Assembly: GCF_019219095.1 (NCBI RefSeq)
Contig: NZ_JAHUWH010000008.1
Location: forward strand, 62,001 to 126,000
Direction: 5' to 3'
From: Acidovorax sp. sic0104
Lineage (GTDB): Bacteria; Pseudomonadota; Gammaproteobacteria; Burkholderiales; Burkholderiaceae_C
Length of the DNA stretch: 64,000 nucleotides
Shown here in pieces: positions 40,962-51,200 of this stretch. The position numbers and the translations under genes were made by a program. A model generated the notes under the pieces. It did no database searches. It saw only the letters and a program-made list of their open reading frames with translations, and had not been told where the DNA came from. Position 1 is the stretch's first letter, and each line of letters starts with the position of its first letter.

Positions 40962-43418
40962 TCATCCGCAGGTCCCCAGATGGCCGCATTGCGTACAGTA
41001 GTCGCAGCCATCCTTGCGGATCACTGCATGGGCGCCGCATTCGCTGCACTTCTTGCCCGCCATGGCCTGCGGCACGGCCACGGGCGGCGGCGCGGGCTCG
41101 TCCAGAGGCAGCTGCTGCTGCACCGGGTCGGCCACGCGGCGCGACAGGATGTTCTGAATGGCATAGGCCATGGCCGCCACTTCGGAGTCGTGCCACATGG
41201 GCACCAGCGTGCCGTCATCCTTGCGGTGCTGCCCAAGCCGCACGGGGCCTCGGTCCCAGGCCACCTTGCGCATATCGGAAAGCGCACGCTCCAGGAAACC
41301 GCCGCGTGCCGCCAGCGACAGCATGCGCATGCTGGAGGTGATCCACTGCTGCGATTCGCCGCTCTGCCCCACGGGCATGAAGAACTCGATGGCGCGGTCC
41401 ACGGTGCCTGCGCCGACGCCCGTGGGCACGGGCAGGAAGGACACGATGAGGTACAGGGTCTTGTGGCCCTCCTGCGTCCAGTACTCCAGCTTCTCGGCCA
41501 CCGCCGAGAGGCCGCCCTGTGGCCGGCTCTCGATCACTGTGCGCATCGGGTCCACGGGTGCAGCGGCGGGGACGGCCGGCGCGGGCTGGGCGGCCGCAGC
41601 GGCATCGGGCGCAGGCTCCGCATGCGTTTCGAGCACCGAGCCCAGAATGCTGTTGGGCCGGTAGGTGGCCAGCCCCTTGAGCCGCGCGCGCCAGGCCTGC
41701 AGGTACAGGTCCTTGAAGTCCTCGTAGGGGTAGTCGGCCGGGATGTTCACGGTCTTGGAGATGGCCGTGTCCACGAAGGGCTGCACGGTCTCCATCATCG
41801 CGATGTGGTCCTGCGCGGACATGGCCAGGGCCGAGACGAAATAGTCGGGCAGCGCGTTCACGTCGCCGCCCAGGTCGCGGTACAGCCGCCAGGCATGGTC
41901 CTCCACCGCGTACTCGCTGGTGCTGCCGTCCGACTCGCGCTTCTTGCGCTTGTACATCCACGAGAAAGGCGGCTCGATGCCGTTGGAGGCATTGTCGGCA
42001 AAGGCCAGGCTCACCGTGCCCGTGGGCGCGATGGACAGCAGATGGCTGTTGCGGATGCCATGCTCGCGGATCGCTGCCTGGATGGATGCGGGCAGCCGGC
42101 TGGCAAAGGTGCCTTCCGCCAGATAGCCCCGCGCATCGAACTTCGGGAAAGCCCCTTTCTCGCGCGCCAGTTCCACCGACGCGGCATAGGCCGCATCGCG
42201 CATGCGCTCGGCGATGCGCGCCGCCATGGCACGGCCCTCCGGCTGGTCGTAGCGCAGGCTCAGCATGGCCAGCGTGTTGCCCATGCCGGTGAAGCCCACG
42301 CCGATGCGCCGCTTGGCCATGGCCTCGTCCTGCTGCTGCGGCAGCGGCCAGAAGGTCACATCGAGCACGTTGTCGAGCGCCCGCACCTGCAGCGCCACGG
42401 CCTGGCTGAACGCATCGAAGTCGAACGCCGCCACACCGCCAAAGCCGAAGGGGTGGCGCACGAACCGGGTCAGGATGACAGGGCCGAGGTCGCAGCAACC
42501 GTAGGAGGGAAGTGGCTGCTCGCCACAGGGGTTGGTCGCCGCGATGTCCTCGCAGTAATGCAGGTTGTTGTCTTCGTTGATGCGCCCCAGGAACAGGATG
42601 CCCGGCTCGGCGAAGTCGTAGGCCGACTTCATGATCGTGTCCCACAGCTGCCGGGCCGGGACGGTGGCATAGACCCACTGTCCGTCGGCGCGCTGGTGCG
42701 CGCCCTGCGCCTGCAGCGCGGCGCCCGGGGCTGCCTTGTGCACCAGCTCCCACGGCGCGCCGTTCTGCACGGCCTCGATGAAGGCGTCCGACACGCCCAC
42801 GGACACGTTGAAATTGTTCCAGCGGCCCGGGGTGCGCTTGGCGGTGATGAACTCCTGCACGTCGGGATGGTCGATGCGCAGCACGCCCATCTGCGCGCCC
42901 CGGCGCGAACCCGCGCTCTCCACCGTGGAGCAGGACTGGTCGAACACGTTCATGTAGCTGCAGGGCCCCGAGGCCATGGAGGCCGTGCCCTTCACATGCG
43001 CGCCCTTGGGGCGGATGCGCGAGAAGTCGTAGCCCACGCCGCCGCCGCGACGCATGGTCTCGGCCGCTTCGCGCAGTGCTTCGTAGATGCCCGGGAAGCC
43101 CTCGTCGTCCACCCCCTGGATGCAATCGCCCACGGGCTGCACGAAGCAGTTGATCAGCGTGGCCTGGATGTCGGTGCCCGCCGCGCTCATGATGCGGCCC
43201 GCCCCGATGGCGCCGGCCTGGAGGTTGGACAGGAACAGGGCTTCGTACTTTTGGCGCAGCTGCGGCGCTTCCACCGAAGCCAGGGCGCGCGCCACGCGCG
43301 CGTACAGCTCGTCCACGGAAGTCTCGCCGGGCTTGAGGTACTTTTCGCGCAGCACATCCAGGCTGATGGGCTGCAGGGGTGAGGTGGTGGCCGGGGGGTG
43401 CTGTGGTTCGCGCTTCAT
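40962..43418 (-). CDS. nrdJ: Adenosylcobalamin-dependent (class II) ribonucleotide reductase
   Basis: An 818-residue NrdJ. The active-site triad is in NPCGEQPLPSYGCCDLG (Asn296, Cys298, Glu300), and a redox Cys lies in LINCFVQP near 91. MRRGGGVGYDFSRIRPKG near 122 and RRGAQMGVLRIDHPD near 172 are family motifs. The C-terminus ends in a Cys-rich zinc-ribbon (CSECGAHAVIRKDGCDYCTQC), as in many B12-dependent enzymes. It makes deoxyribonucleotides without oxygen, which suits growth on nitrate. It follows the carbonic anhydrase gene by 90 bp. No cobalamin riboswitch is visible upstream. Confidence 0.92.
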   Translation of the reverse strand: MKREPQHPPATTSPLQPISLDVLREKYLKPGETSVDELYARVARALASVEAPQLRQKYEALFLSNLQAGAIGAGRIMSAAGTDIQATLINCFVQPVGDCIQGVDDEGFPGIYEALREAAETMRRGGGVGYDFSRIRPKGAHVKGTASMASGPCSYMNVFDQSCSTVESAGSRRGAQMGVLRIDHPDVQEFITAKRTPGRWNNFNVSVGVSDAFIEAVQNGAPWELVHKAAPGAALQAQGAHQRADGQWVYATVPARQLWDTIMKSAYDFAEPGILFLGRINEDNNLHYCEDIAATNPCGEQPLPSYGCCDLGPVILTRFVRHPFGFGGVAAFDFDAFSQAVALQVRALDNVLDVTFWPLPQQQDEAMAKRRIGVGFTGMGNTLAMLSLRYDQPEGRAMAARIAERMRDAAYAASVELAREKGAFPKFDARGYLAEGTFASRLPASIQAAIREHGIRNSHLLSIAPTGTVSLAFADNASNGIEPPFSWMYKRKKRESDGSTSEYAVEDHAWRLYRDLGGDVNALPDYFVSALAMSAQDHIAMMETVQPFVDTAISKTVNIPADYPYEDFKDLYLQAWRARLKGLATYRPNSILGSVLETHAEPAPDAAAAAQPAPAVPAAAPVDPMRTVIESRPQGGLSAVAEKLEYWTQEGHKTLYLIVSFLPVPTGVGAGTVDRAIEFFMPVGQSGESQQWITSSMRMLSLAARGGFLERALSDMRKVAWDRGPVRLGQHRKDDGTLVPMWHDSEVAAMAYAIQNILSRRVADPVQQQLPLDEPAPPPVAVPQAMAGKKCSECGAHAVIRKDGCDYCTQCGHLGTCG

Positions 43419-43454
43419 GGGTACTGATGGTTAGGGGTTCATGGCAGTAGGGTC

Positions 43455-43468
43455 TTGCGCTCGGTCAA
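43455..43468. promoter_or_regulatory. FNR/DNR-like site upstream of nrdJ (weak)
   Basis: TTGCG-CTCG-GTCAA, 37 to 50 bp upstream of the nrdJ start, matches 8 of 10 positions of TTGAC-N4-GTCAA. The right half is perfect and the left half weak. It is the only candidate in the 90-bp gap after the carbonic anhydrase gene. Confidence 0.3.
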
Positions 43469-43508
43469 GAGAAGCACGGAGAAGCGCCGAGGCCCCGGTG
43501 CGCCGCCG

Positions 43509-44189
43509 TCAGGGTTCGTCGAGCAATATCTGGCCGTCGTGCTCGACATAGGGGTGGTACGGGCCGGTGCCGCTGTTGTCGGCGCGGGACGCCGGCACAA
43601 AGCCACCACTCTGGACATCAAAGACATGGACTTCGCCCTCCTCGATCACATAGTGCCAGCCATGCAGGCTGACCTGCCCCGACTGCACCCGGCTGCGCAC
43701 CATGGGGTACTCCATGAGGCGCTCGAGCTGCAGCACCACCGCGCGCTGCTCCGTGCGGCGCAGGGCCTCGGGCCCCGGCTGCACGGGCAGCAAAGCCTCG
43801 CGCCCCAGGTCCAGCCAGCGGTCGAGGTTGGGGGCCTCGGGCGACACTTCACCATACATCGCCTTGATAGCCCCACAGTGACTGTGGCCGCACACGATGA
43901 TGCGCCGCACTTGCAGGTTCAGCACCGCGAACTCGATCGCCGCCGTGGTGCCATGGTGCCCGTGCGATCCATCGTACGGCGGCACGAAGGCACCCACGTT
44001 GCGCACCAGGAACAGCTCCCCGGGCCCCGCCCCCGTCAGCAGGTAGGGCACCAGGCGTGAATCGGAGCACCCGATGAACAGCGTGGTCGGGTGCTGCCCC
44101 TCGTCCACCAGCGCCTTGAAGGTTTGCCGGTACTGCGGAAAGGCATCGTCATGGAAACGGCGCAGCCGGTCAAGTAGCTCGTCGGGCAT
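43509..44189 (-). CDS. Beta-class carbonic anhydrase
   Basis: A 226-residue beta carbonic anhydrase. Zinc ligands are Cys41 (in CSDSRL, with Asp43/Arg45 dyad), His102 and Cys105 (in CGHSHCGAIKA). It interconverts CO2 and bicarbonate in the cytoplasm. It sits between the nar-linked parvulin gene (45 bp) and nrdJ (90 bp) on one strand; a link to nitrate respiration may be only transcriptional, or supply bicarbonate for anaplerosis when oxygen is low. Confidence 0.92.
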   Translation of the reverse strand: MPDELLDRLRRFHDDAFPQYRQTFKALVDEGQHPTTLFIGCSDSRLVPYLLTGAGPGELFLVRNVGAFVPPYDGSHGHHGTTAAIEFAVLNLQVRRIIVCGHSHCGAIKAMYGEVSPEAPNLDRWLDLGREALLPVQPGPEALRRTEQRAVVLQLERLMEYPMVRSRVQSGQVSLHGWHYVIEEGEVHVFDVQSGGFVPASRADNSGTGPYHPYVEHDGQILLDEP

Positions 44190-44234
44190 GGGCAGGCACT
44201 TGCGATTTGTGACGGGAGTTACCTGAGCACCCCG

Positions 44235-45182
44235 TCACTGCACCAGCGGCGAATCCGCCGCGTCCAGCGAGACACCTTCGACCAGGGCCGCGCCCGCCAG
44301 CAGTTGCAGGTATTGGCGCAAGGCATTCACCCAGGCCTGCTGGCGCAGGGTGAGCGACACAGCCTGGCGCACCTCTTCGAACGAAGGCTGCTGCCCTGCC
44401 TCGCGGGCCACGACCTCCACCACATGCAGGCCGAAGCGGCTGTGCACCAGGCGCGCCAGCACGCCGATCTCGGCGCCACCACCAAACACTTCGCGAGCGA
44501 ACTCGGGCGCGCAATCGGCGCGGGTGAGCCAACCCAGGTCGCCGCCCCGCTGGCCGCTGGGACAGTTGGACCACTGAGCGGCCGCCTTGGCAAATTGGGT
44601 GCCGCCATCGTCGGCGCAGCGCAGCTCGATCAACAGGGCCTCGGCACGCAGACGCAGCTGCTTCACATCCACACCCGGCGTGACCGCGAACAACACGTGG
44701 CGCAACAATGCGCGCTCGCCCTGGGCGTGGGCCGCAGGGTGGGCCTCGTGGTAGCGGCGGCAGGCTTCTTCGGAAGGGTCAGGGAGGTCCAGCTCACGCT
44801 CCAGCAACTGCTCGATGGCGTTGGATGCCTCCACGCTGATCGCGCCTTCAACACCTGGCACATCGCTGGCAGGCAGCAGCCCGGCCTGTTGAGCTGCCTG
44901 GCGCAGCAGTTCGGTACACGCGCGCTGGCGCAGGGTCTCTTCGTCCAGCAGCTCGTGCGGCGCATGAAGGGCCACGCCATTGACGCGCGCCACCTCGGCC
45001 CTCTCCTTGGGCACCAGAGCGCATGCCACAGGTGCCTGGGCGGCCTGCGGGAGGGCCGCCTCCATCGTTGCCGCCAGGGCCTCGTAGGCCGCATTTTGCG
45101 AGGGGGTCAGCGTGCTGGCAGTGGCCGCTGTGCTCTTGTCGGTGGAGCTGCAGCCGCAGCCCCCGGTTCCACATCCGCTCAT
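44235..45182 (-). CDS. Parvulin-type peptidyl-prolyl isomerase linked to nar operon
   Basis: A 315-residue protein. The parvulin domain is about residues 155-265 (RHVLFAVTPGVDVKQLRLRA, SGQRGGDLGWLTRADCAPEF, HSRFGLHVVEVVAREAGQQP), preceded by a helical region like SurA/NifM-type chaperones. It starts MSGCGTGGCGCSS, a Cys cluster of four Cys in the first dozen residues, with no signal peptide, so it is cytoplasmic. It lies 36 bp after narI; such isomerases follow nar genes in other denitrifiers and are thought to aid nitrate reductase assembly. The Cys cluster could bind metal or iron-sulfur. Confidence 0.85.
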   Translation of the reverse strand: MSGCGTGGCGCSSTDKSTAATASTLTPSQNAAYEALAATMEAALPQAAQAPVACALVPKERAEVARVNGVALHAPHELLDEETLRQRACTELLRQAAQQAGLLPASDVPGVEGAISVEASNAIEQLLERELDLPDPSEEACRRYHEAHPAAHAQGERALLRHVLFAVTPGVDVKQLRLRAEALLIELRCADDGGTQFAKAAAQWSNCPSGQRGGDLGWLTRADCAPEFAREVFGGGAEIGVLARLVHSRFGLHVVEVVAREAGQQPSFEEVRQAVSLTLRQQAWVNALRQYLQLLAGAALVEGVSLDAADSPLVQ

Positions 45183-45218
45183 GGTGTGCTCCTTGGTATC
45201 CAGAGTAAACAGTGGGCC

Positions 45219-45953
45219 TCAGCCGCGGCGGTCTTGCGACTGCATATGGCCTGCCGGCAGGTTCAAGCGGCGCGCGCGCACCACCTGGTAGGGGCGCAGC
45301 ACATAGGCCAGCGTGCCGAAGCCGCTCCACACATGCACCAGGCGGGTGAACGGGAAGACCAGGAAGATGCTCATGCCCAGGAACATGTGGGCCTTGAAAA
45401 TCCAGCCGGCCTCGGCCAGCAGTTCCACCCCTCCGCTGCGGAAGGTGACGATGCGCTGGCCCCATTCGGCCAGCTTCATCATCATGGAGCCGTCCAGGTG
45501 CTGCGCAGACAGCGGAATGGTGGCCAGGCCCAGCGCCAGCTGCAGCCACAGCAGCACCAGGATCAGGATGTCGCTGGTCTTGGATGCGGCGCGGATGCGG
45601 TCATCCGACAGGCGCCGGTGCAGCAGGATGGACAGGCCAATGAAGCCCAGCACGCCCGCGATACCGCCCGTCACCATCGCCATGATCTGCTTGGCACCCG
45701 CACTCATGAAATGCTCATACACAAAGTGCGGCGTGAGCATGCCCACGGTGTGGCCGAAGAACAGGAACAGCACGCCGATGTGGAACAGGTTGCTGCCCCA
45801 GCGCAGGCTGCCGGTACGCAGCAGCTGCGACGAGTCGCTCTTCCAGGTGTATTGGTCGCGGTCGAAACGCGCCCAGCTGCCGATGAAGAAAACGGCCAGG
45901 CAGATGTAGGGATAGATGCCAAACAGCAGGGTATCGAGCCAGGTGGCGGTCAT
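45219..45953 (-). CDS. narI: Respiratory nitrate reductase gamma subunit
   Basis: A 244-residue cytochrome b subunit with five hydrophobic segments, starting LDTLLFGIYPYICLAVFFIGSW. His residues in FHIGVLFLFFGHTVGML near 57-65 and in the last helix region (HMFLGMSIFLVFPFTRLVHVW) are the heme b ligands. It takes electrons from quinol at the membrane and passes them to NarH. ATG 45953 overlaps the narJ stop as ATGA. Confidence 0.94.
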   Translation of the reverse strand: MTATWLDTLLFGIYPYICLAVFFIGSWARFDRDQYTWKSDSSQLLRTGSLRWGSNLFHIGVLFLFFGHTVGMLTPHFVYEHFMSAGAKQIMAMVTGGIAGVLGFIGLSILLHRRLSDDRIRAASKTSDILILVLLWLQLALGLATIPLSAQHLDGSMMMKLAEWGQRIVTFRSGGVELLAEAGWIFKAHMFLGMSIFLVFPFTRLVHVWSGFGTLAYVLRPYQVVRARRLNLPAGHMQSQDRRG

Positions 45954-46651
45954 GCTGAGACTCCTTCGGATGCCCGCTCGGCGCGGGGGGTACGAACAAA
46001 ATGCAGGGGTTGCGGCTGGTCAGGCTTGCCCTGGCCCTGGGTGCTGCAGCCGCCAAACGCTTCGGGCTCGGCCCAGACATCGTCCATGGCAGGCTCGGGC
46101 GTGAGCGCCACAGACTGCACGCGCCGGCCCGAGACTTCGAGCACGGCGGCGACCACGCTGGCGTAGGGGCTGCTCCTTGCCACCAAGGCGCTGAACAAGG
46201 CGTTGAGGATGTGGGCCATTTCGCCCAGGAACTCCCTGGCCACTTCGGGCGGCTGGGTAGAGGCGAACTCCAGCACCACCGGCAGGTGGTCGGGCAGCTC
46301 CTCTGCCTGGAACTGCAGGCCTGCCTTCTCGTAGGTCTGCAACAGGTCGATGAGCGCCGGGCCCCGGTCACGCGAATCGCCGTGCACATGCTCGAACAGG
46401 TGCAGCGAGGTCTGGCGGCCCCGGTCGAAGTGGTCCACGTAGCGGGCTTCGGCTTCGAGCGGGTCGAGTGCCGCGAGGTGCTGGCACACGGCCTTCAGCT
46501 CGTCCATGCGCTCGGCGGTGAGGGCCTGCTCGGCCTGCAGTGCGTCGATGAGCTGCGGCATCACGCTGCGCAGTTGCGCATCGGGGTAGCTCAGCAGGTA
46601 GCCCAGGGCGCGCAGGGTCAGGCGCACGGAGGTCGGGTTCTTCTTGAACAT
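45950..46651 (-). CDS. narJ: Nitrate reductase assembly chaperone
   Basis: A 233-residue NarJ/TorD-family chaperone, recognised from TLRALGYLLSYPDAQLRSVM, EARYVDHFDRGRQTSLHLFEHVHGDSRDRG and PDHLPVVLEFAS. It holds NarG for insertion of the molybdenum cofactor. ATG 46651 is the clear start; upstream open frame lies in the narH end. The gene ends inside the narI start (ATGA overlap). The C-terminal 40 residues are polar and variable. Confidence 0.93.
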   Translation of the reverse strand: MFKKNPTSVRLTLRALGYLLSYPDAQLRSVMPQLIDALQAEQALTAERMDELKAVCQHLAALDPLEAEARYVDHFDRGRQTSLHLFEHVHGDSRDRGPALIDLLQTYEKAGLQFQAEELPDHLPVVLEFASTQPPEVAREFLGEMAHILNALFSALVARSSPYASVVAAVLEVSGRRVQSVALTPEPAMDDVWAEPEAFGGCSTQGQGKPDQPQPLHFVRTPRAERASEGVSA

Positions 46652-46673
46652 TGTGATTCCTTCCTGTGTGCGA

Positions 46674-48197
46674 TCAGACCGTGGCCTTGATCGGGATGGT
46701 GCGGGGCTTCTTGCCCCCGAACATGCTGACTTCCGTCGCGCCATCCGAGCAACCATTGCCGAACGAGAAGCCGCAGCCACCTCGGATGTCGAACGCGTTC
46801 TCGGCGTACTCGCGGTGGGCCGACGGGATCACGAAGCGGTCCTCGTAGTTGGCAATCGCCATCACGTGGTACATCTCCTCCACCTCCGCCATCGACAGGC
46901 CCGCCTGCTTGAGCACCGACAGGTTCTGGCGCTGCTCCACATGCTTGTCGCGCTGGTAGGTGCGCATGGCCAGCATGCGCTCCAGCGCCCGCACCACGGG
47001 CCCGGTGTCACCAGCGGTGAGCAGGTTGGCCAGGTACTGCACAGGAATTCGCAGCTGCGACACGTCGGGGATCTCGCCATTCACGCCCACATGGCCGGCA
47101 TTGGCAGCGGCCGTGATGGGCGACAGGGGCGGTACATACCAGACCATGGGCAGCGTGCGGTACTCGGGGTGCAGCGGCAGGGCCACCTTCCAGTCCACCG
47201 CCATCTTGTAGACGGGGCTGTTGCGGGCGGCCTCCATCCAGCTGTCGGGGATGCCGTCGATGCGGGCCTGCCTGATCACGTCCGGGTCGTTCGGGTTCAG
47301 GAAGATGTCGAGCTGGGCCTGGTACAGGTCGCGGTCGCGCTCCACGCTGGCGGCTTCCTGGATGCGGTCCGCGTCGTACAGCAGCACGCCGAGATACCGG
47401 ATGCGGCCCACGCAGGTTTCCGAGCACACCGTGGGCTGGCCCGCCTCGATGCGGGGGTAGCAGAAGATGCACTTCTCGGCCTTGCCCGACTGCCAGTTGT
47501 AATAGATCTTCTTGTAAGGGCAACCGCTGACGCACATGCGCCAGCCACGGCATTTGTCCTGGTCGATCAGCACAATGCCATCTTCCTCGCGCTTGTAGAT
47601 CGAGCCGCTGGGGCATGACGCCACGCACGCCGGATTCAGGCAGTGCTCGCACAGGCGGGGCAGGTACATCATGAAGGTGTTCTCGAACTGGCCGTAGATG
47701 TCCTTTTGCACATCGTCGAAGTTCTTGTCCTTGCTGCGCTTGCTGAACTCGCCGCCCAGGATTTCTTCCCAGTTCGGGCCCCACTCGATCTTCTCCATGC
47801 GCTTGCCGGTGATCAGGCTGCGCGGCCGGGCCGTGGGGGCGGCCTTGCTTTCAGGCGCCGACTGCAGGTGGTCGTAGTCGAACGTGAAGGGCTCGTAGTA
47901 GTCGTCGATCTGCGGCAGGTTGGGGTTGGCGAAGATGCGCATGAGCAGCTTCCACTTGCCGCCCTGGCGGGGCGCGATGGAGCCGTCGGGGCTGCGCACC
48001 CAGCCACCGTTCCACCTGTCCTGGTTCTCCCATTCCTTGGGGTAGCCGATGCCCGGCTTGGTCTCGACGTTGTTGAACCAGGCGTATTCCACCCCGGGAC
48101 GGCTGGTCCAGACGTTCTTGCAGGTGACCGAGCAGGTGTGGCAGCCGATGCACTTGTCCAGGTTCAGCACCATGCCGATTTGTGCGCGAATTTTCAT
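46674..48197 (-). CDS. narH: Respiratory nitrate reductase beta subunit
   Basis: A 507-residue iron-sulfur subunit. Cluster motifs are CIGCHTCSVTCKNVW (Cys16, 19, 22, 26), CEHCLNPACVASCPSG near 184, CRGWRMCVSGCPYKK near 217 (Trp replaces a Cys, giving the [3Fe-4S] cluster) and CIFCYPRIEAGQPTVCSETC near 244. It relays electrons from NarI to NarG on the cytoplasmic face. ATG 48197 begins MKIRAQIGMVLNLDKC; a GGAGAAAC ribosome site precedes it. 23 bp after narG. Confidence 0.95.
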   Translation of the reverse strand: MKIRAQIGMVLNLDKCIGCHTCSVTCKNVWTSRPGVEYAWFNNVETKPGIGYPKEWENQDRWNGGWVRSPDGSIAPRQGGKWKLLMRIFANPNLPQIDDYYEPFTFDYDHLQSAPESKAAPTARPRSLITGKRMEKIEWGPNWEEILGGEFSKRSKDKNFDDVQKDIYGQFENTFMMYLPRLCEHCLNPACVASCPSGSIYKREEDGIVLIDQDKCRGWRMCVSGCPYKKIYYNWQSGKAEKCIFCYPRIEAGQPTVCSETCVGRIRYLGVLLYDADRIQEAASVERDRDLYQAQLDIFLNPNDPDVIRQARIDGIPDSWMEAARNSPVYKMAVDWKVALPLHPEYRTLPMVWYVPPLSPITAAANAGHVGVNGEIPDVSQLRIPVQYLANLLTAGDTGPVVRALERMLAMRTYQRDKHVEQRQNLSVLKQAGLSMAEVEEMYHVMAIANYEDRFVIPSAHREYAENAFDIRGGCGFSFGNGCSDGATEVSMFGGKKPRTIPIKATV

Positions 48198-48220
48198 CGT
48201 GTTTCTCCTTGTCTTCGGCT

Positions 48221-51200
48221 TCATGCGTGGTCGGATGCAGCGGCTTCGCCATCCATCCAGTCGATGCGGTTCATCTTGCGCACCAGCACGAACTCGTCGC
48301 GGTTGGTGCCGATGGTTCCGTAGTAGTTGAAGCCGTAGCTGTACTGCGCGTAGCCACCGATCATGTGGGTGGGCTTGAGCACGATGCGCGTGACCGAGTT
48401 GTGGATGCCACCGCGCGTGCCGGTGATCTCGGAGCCGGGGGTGTTGATGATCTTCTCTTGCGAGTGGTACATCATCACCATGCCGGGGTTCACACGCTGG
48501 CTCACCACCGCGCGGGCCGCGATGGCGCCGTTGGCGTTGAAGAGTTCGACCCAGTCGTTGTCCACGATGCCCGCGGCCTTCGCGTCGTCTTCGCTCAGCC
48601 ACACCACCGAGCCACCCCGGTTCAGCGTGAGCATCATCAGGTTGTCGCTGTACGTGCTGTGGATGCCCCACTTCTGGTGCGGCGTGATGAAGTTCAGCTG
48701 GATTTCCTTGTTGCCGTTGGGCTTCTTGCCTTCGACTTCATGCAGCGTCTTCAGGTGCACCGGCGGACGGTAGCTCACGAAGCCTTCGCCGAAGTCACGC
48801 ATCCAGGGGTGGTCCTGGTAGAACTGCTGGCGGCCCGTGAGGGTGCGCCATGGGATCAGCTCGTGCACGTTGGTGTAGCCCGCGTTGTAGCTGACCTTCT
48901 CGCTCTCCAGGCCCGACCAGGTGGGCGAGCTGATGATCTTGCGCGGCTGCGCCTGGATGTCGCGGAAGCGGATCTTCTCGTCTTCGCGGTGCAGCGCCAG
49001 GTGCACGTGGTCGCGGCCCGTCTGCTTGCCCAGAGCTTCCCAGGCCTTGCAGGCCACATGGCCGTTGGTCTCGGGCGCGAGCATCATCACCACTTCGGTG
49101 GCGTCGATGTCGCTCACGATGCGGGGCATGCCCTGCGTCACGCCCTCTTCCTTCACGCGGCCGTTCAAATCGCCCAACTGGCCGACTTCGGTCTGCGTGT
49201 TCCAGCCGATGCCCTTGCCGCCGTTGCCTGCCTTGTCCATCAAGGGGCCCAGGGCGGTGAAGCGCTTGTAGAGGTTGGGGTAGTCGCGCTCGACCACGGT
49301 GACCTGCGGCGCCGTCTTGCCGGGGATGAGTTCGCACTCGCCCCGCTTCCAGTCGCGCACGCCGTAGGGCTGGGCCATTTCACCCGCCGTGTCGTGCATG
49401 ATGGGCGTGAGCACCACGTCCTTTTCCACGCCCAGGTGGCCCACGCTGACCTCGCTCACAGCCTTGGCGAAACCCTTGTAGATCTCCCAGTCGCTCTTGG
49501 CCTGCCAGGCAGGGTCCACCGCCGTGGACAGCGGGTGGATGAAGGGGTGCATGTCGCTGGTGTTGAGGTCGTTCTTCTCATACCAGGTGGCCGTGGGCAG
49601 CACGATGTCCGAATACAGGCAGGTCGTGCTCATGCGGAAGTCGAGCGTGACCAGCAGGTCCAGCTTGCCTTCGGGTGCATTGGTGTGCCACTGCACTTCC
49701 TCGGGCTTGGCTTCGTCCTTGCCCAGATCCTTGCCCTGCACGCCGTGGGTGGTGCCCAGCAGGTGCTTGAGGAAGTATTCATGCCCCTTGCCCGACGAGC
49801 CCAGGATGTTGGAGCGCCACACGAACATGTTGCGCGGCCAGTTGGACGGATGGTCCGGGTCCTCGCAGCTCATCGTGAGCGTGCCGTCCTTCAGAGACTT
49901 GACGACGTAATCCTTCGCATCCATACCCGCTGCAGCGGCATCCTTGGCCACCTGCATGGGGTTGGTCTTGAGCTGGGGCGCTGATGGCAGCCAGCCCATG
50001 CGCTCGGCGCGCACGTTGTAGTCGATCTGCGCGCCGTGGTAGGCCTTCTTGTCAGCCAGGGGCGAGAGGATTTCCTCCATGCCCAGCTTCTCGTAGCGCC
50101 ACTGGTCGGTGTGGGCGTAGAAGAAACTCGTGCTGTTCATCTGGCGCGGTGGGCGGATCCAGTCCAGCGCAAAGGCCAGCGCCGTCCAGCCCGTCTGTGG
50201 GCGCAGCTTTTCCTGGCCCACATAGTGCGCCCAGCCGCCACCGCTTTGGCCAATACAGCCGCACAGCATCAGCATGTTGATGATGCCCCGGTAGTTCATG
50301 TCACTGTGGTACCAGTGGTTCATGGCCGCGCCGATGATCACCATGGACTTGCCATGCGTCTTGTCGGCGTTGTCGGCAAACTGGCGCGCCACGGTGATGA
50401 TCTGCTCGCGCGGCACGCCGGTGATGGCCTCTTGCCAGGCAGGGGTGTAGGGGCGGTCGGCGTCGTAACCGCCACCGGGCTCTTCGCCCGGTAGGCCTCG
50501 GTCAATGCCGTAGTTGCCCGCCAGCAGGTCGAACACGGTGGCCACCATCACGCGGCCCTGGGCTTCGTGCCCGGCCAGCTCCAGGTGGGACACCGGCACG
50601 CGGCGCACCATCACGTCGCCGCCTTGTTCGTTGGCCGTGAAGTTGGGCGTTGCCACGCCACCGAAGTACGGGAAGGCCACATCAGCCACTTCATGGGCCT
50701 GCGCGCCGTCCTCGATCACCGAGAGCTTGAGCTTGACGGTGTTGCCGGTGCGTGCTTCCTTGTTCTCCAGGTTCCACAGGCCCTGGTCGGGGCGGCCGTC
50801 CGCCCCCCAGCGAAAGCCGATGGAACCATTGGGCAGCGTGACCTGGCCCAGCTCGTCGTAGCCCACAGTCTTCCAGTCGGGGTTGTTGGACTGGTCGAGC
50901 TGGCCGGGGAAGTCGCTGGCGCGCACATAACGGTCGGGCACCATCACCGTGCGGCCATCGGGCAGCGTTTTTTCCTTGAGCACCACCAGCAGCGGCAGGT
51001 CGGTGTAGCGGCGCGCGTAGTCGTCAAAGTACGCACTGCGGCCCTTGCCACCTTCCTTGAAGTAGAACTCGTTGAGGATCACATGACCCATGGCCATGGC
51101 TACGGCGGCGTCGGTGCCCTGCTTGGGGTGCATCCACAGATCGCCCAGCTTGGCGACTTCGGAGTAGTCGGGCGTTATGGACACCACCTTGGTGCCCTTG

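Noticed and set aside
40923-43382. A long plus-strand open frame (about 819 codons) opposite nrdJ
   Set aside because: nrdJ has catalytic motifs and expected length; the antisense frame has no domain and shadow-like composition.
43419-43508. Possible cobalamin riboswitch upstream of nrdJ
   Set aside because: The gap is only 90 bp, too short for the element, and no B12-box-like sequence is visible.
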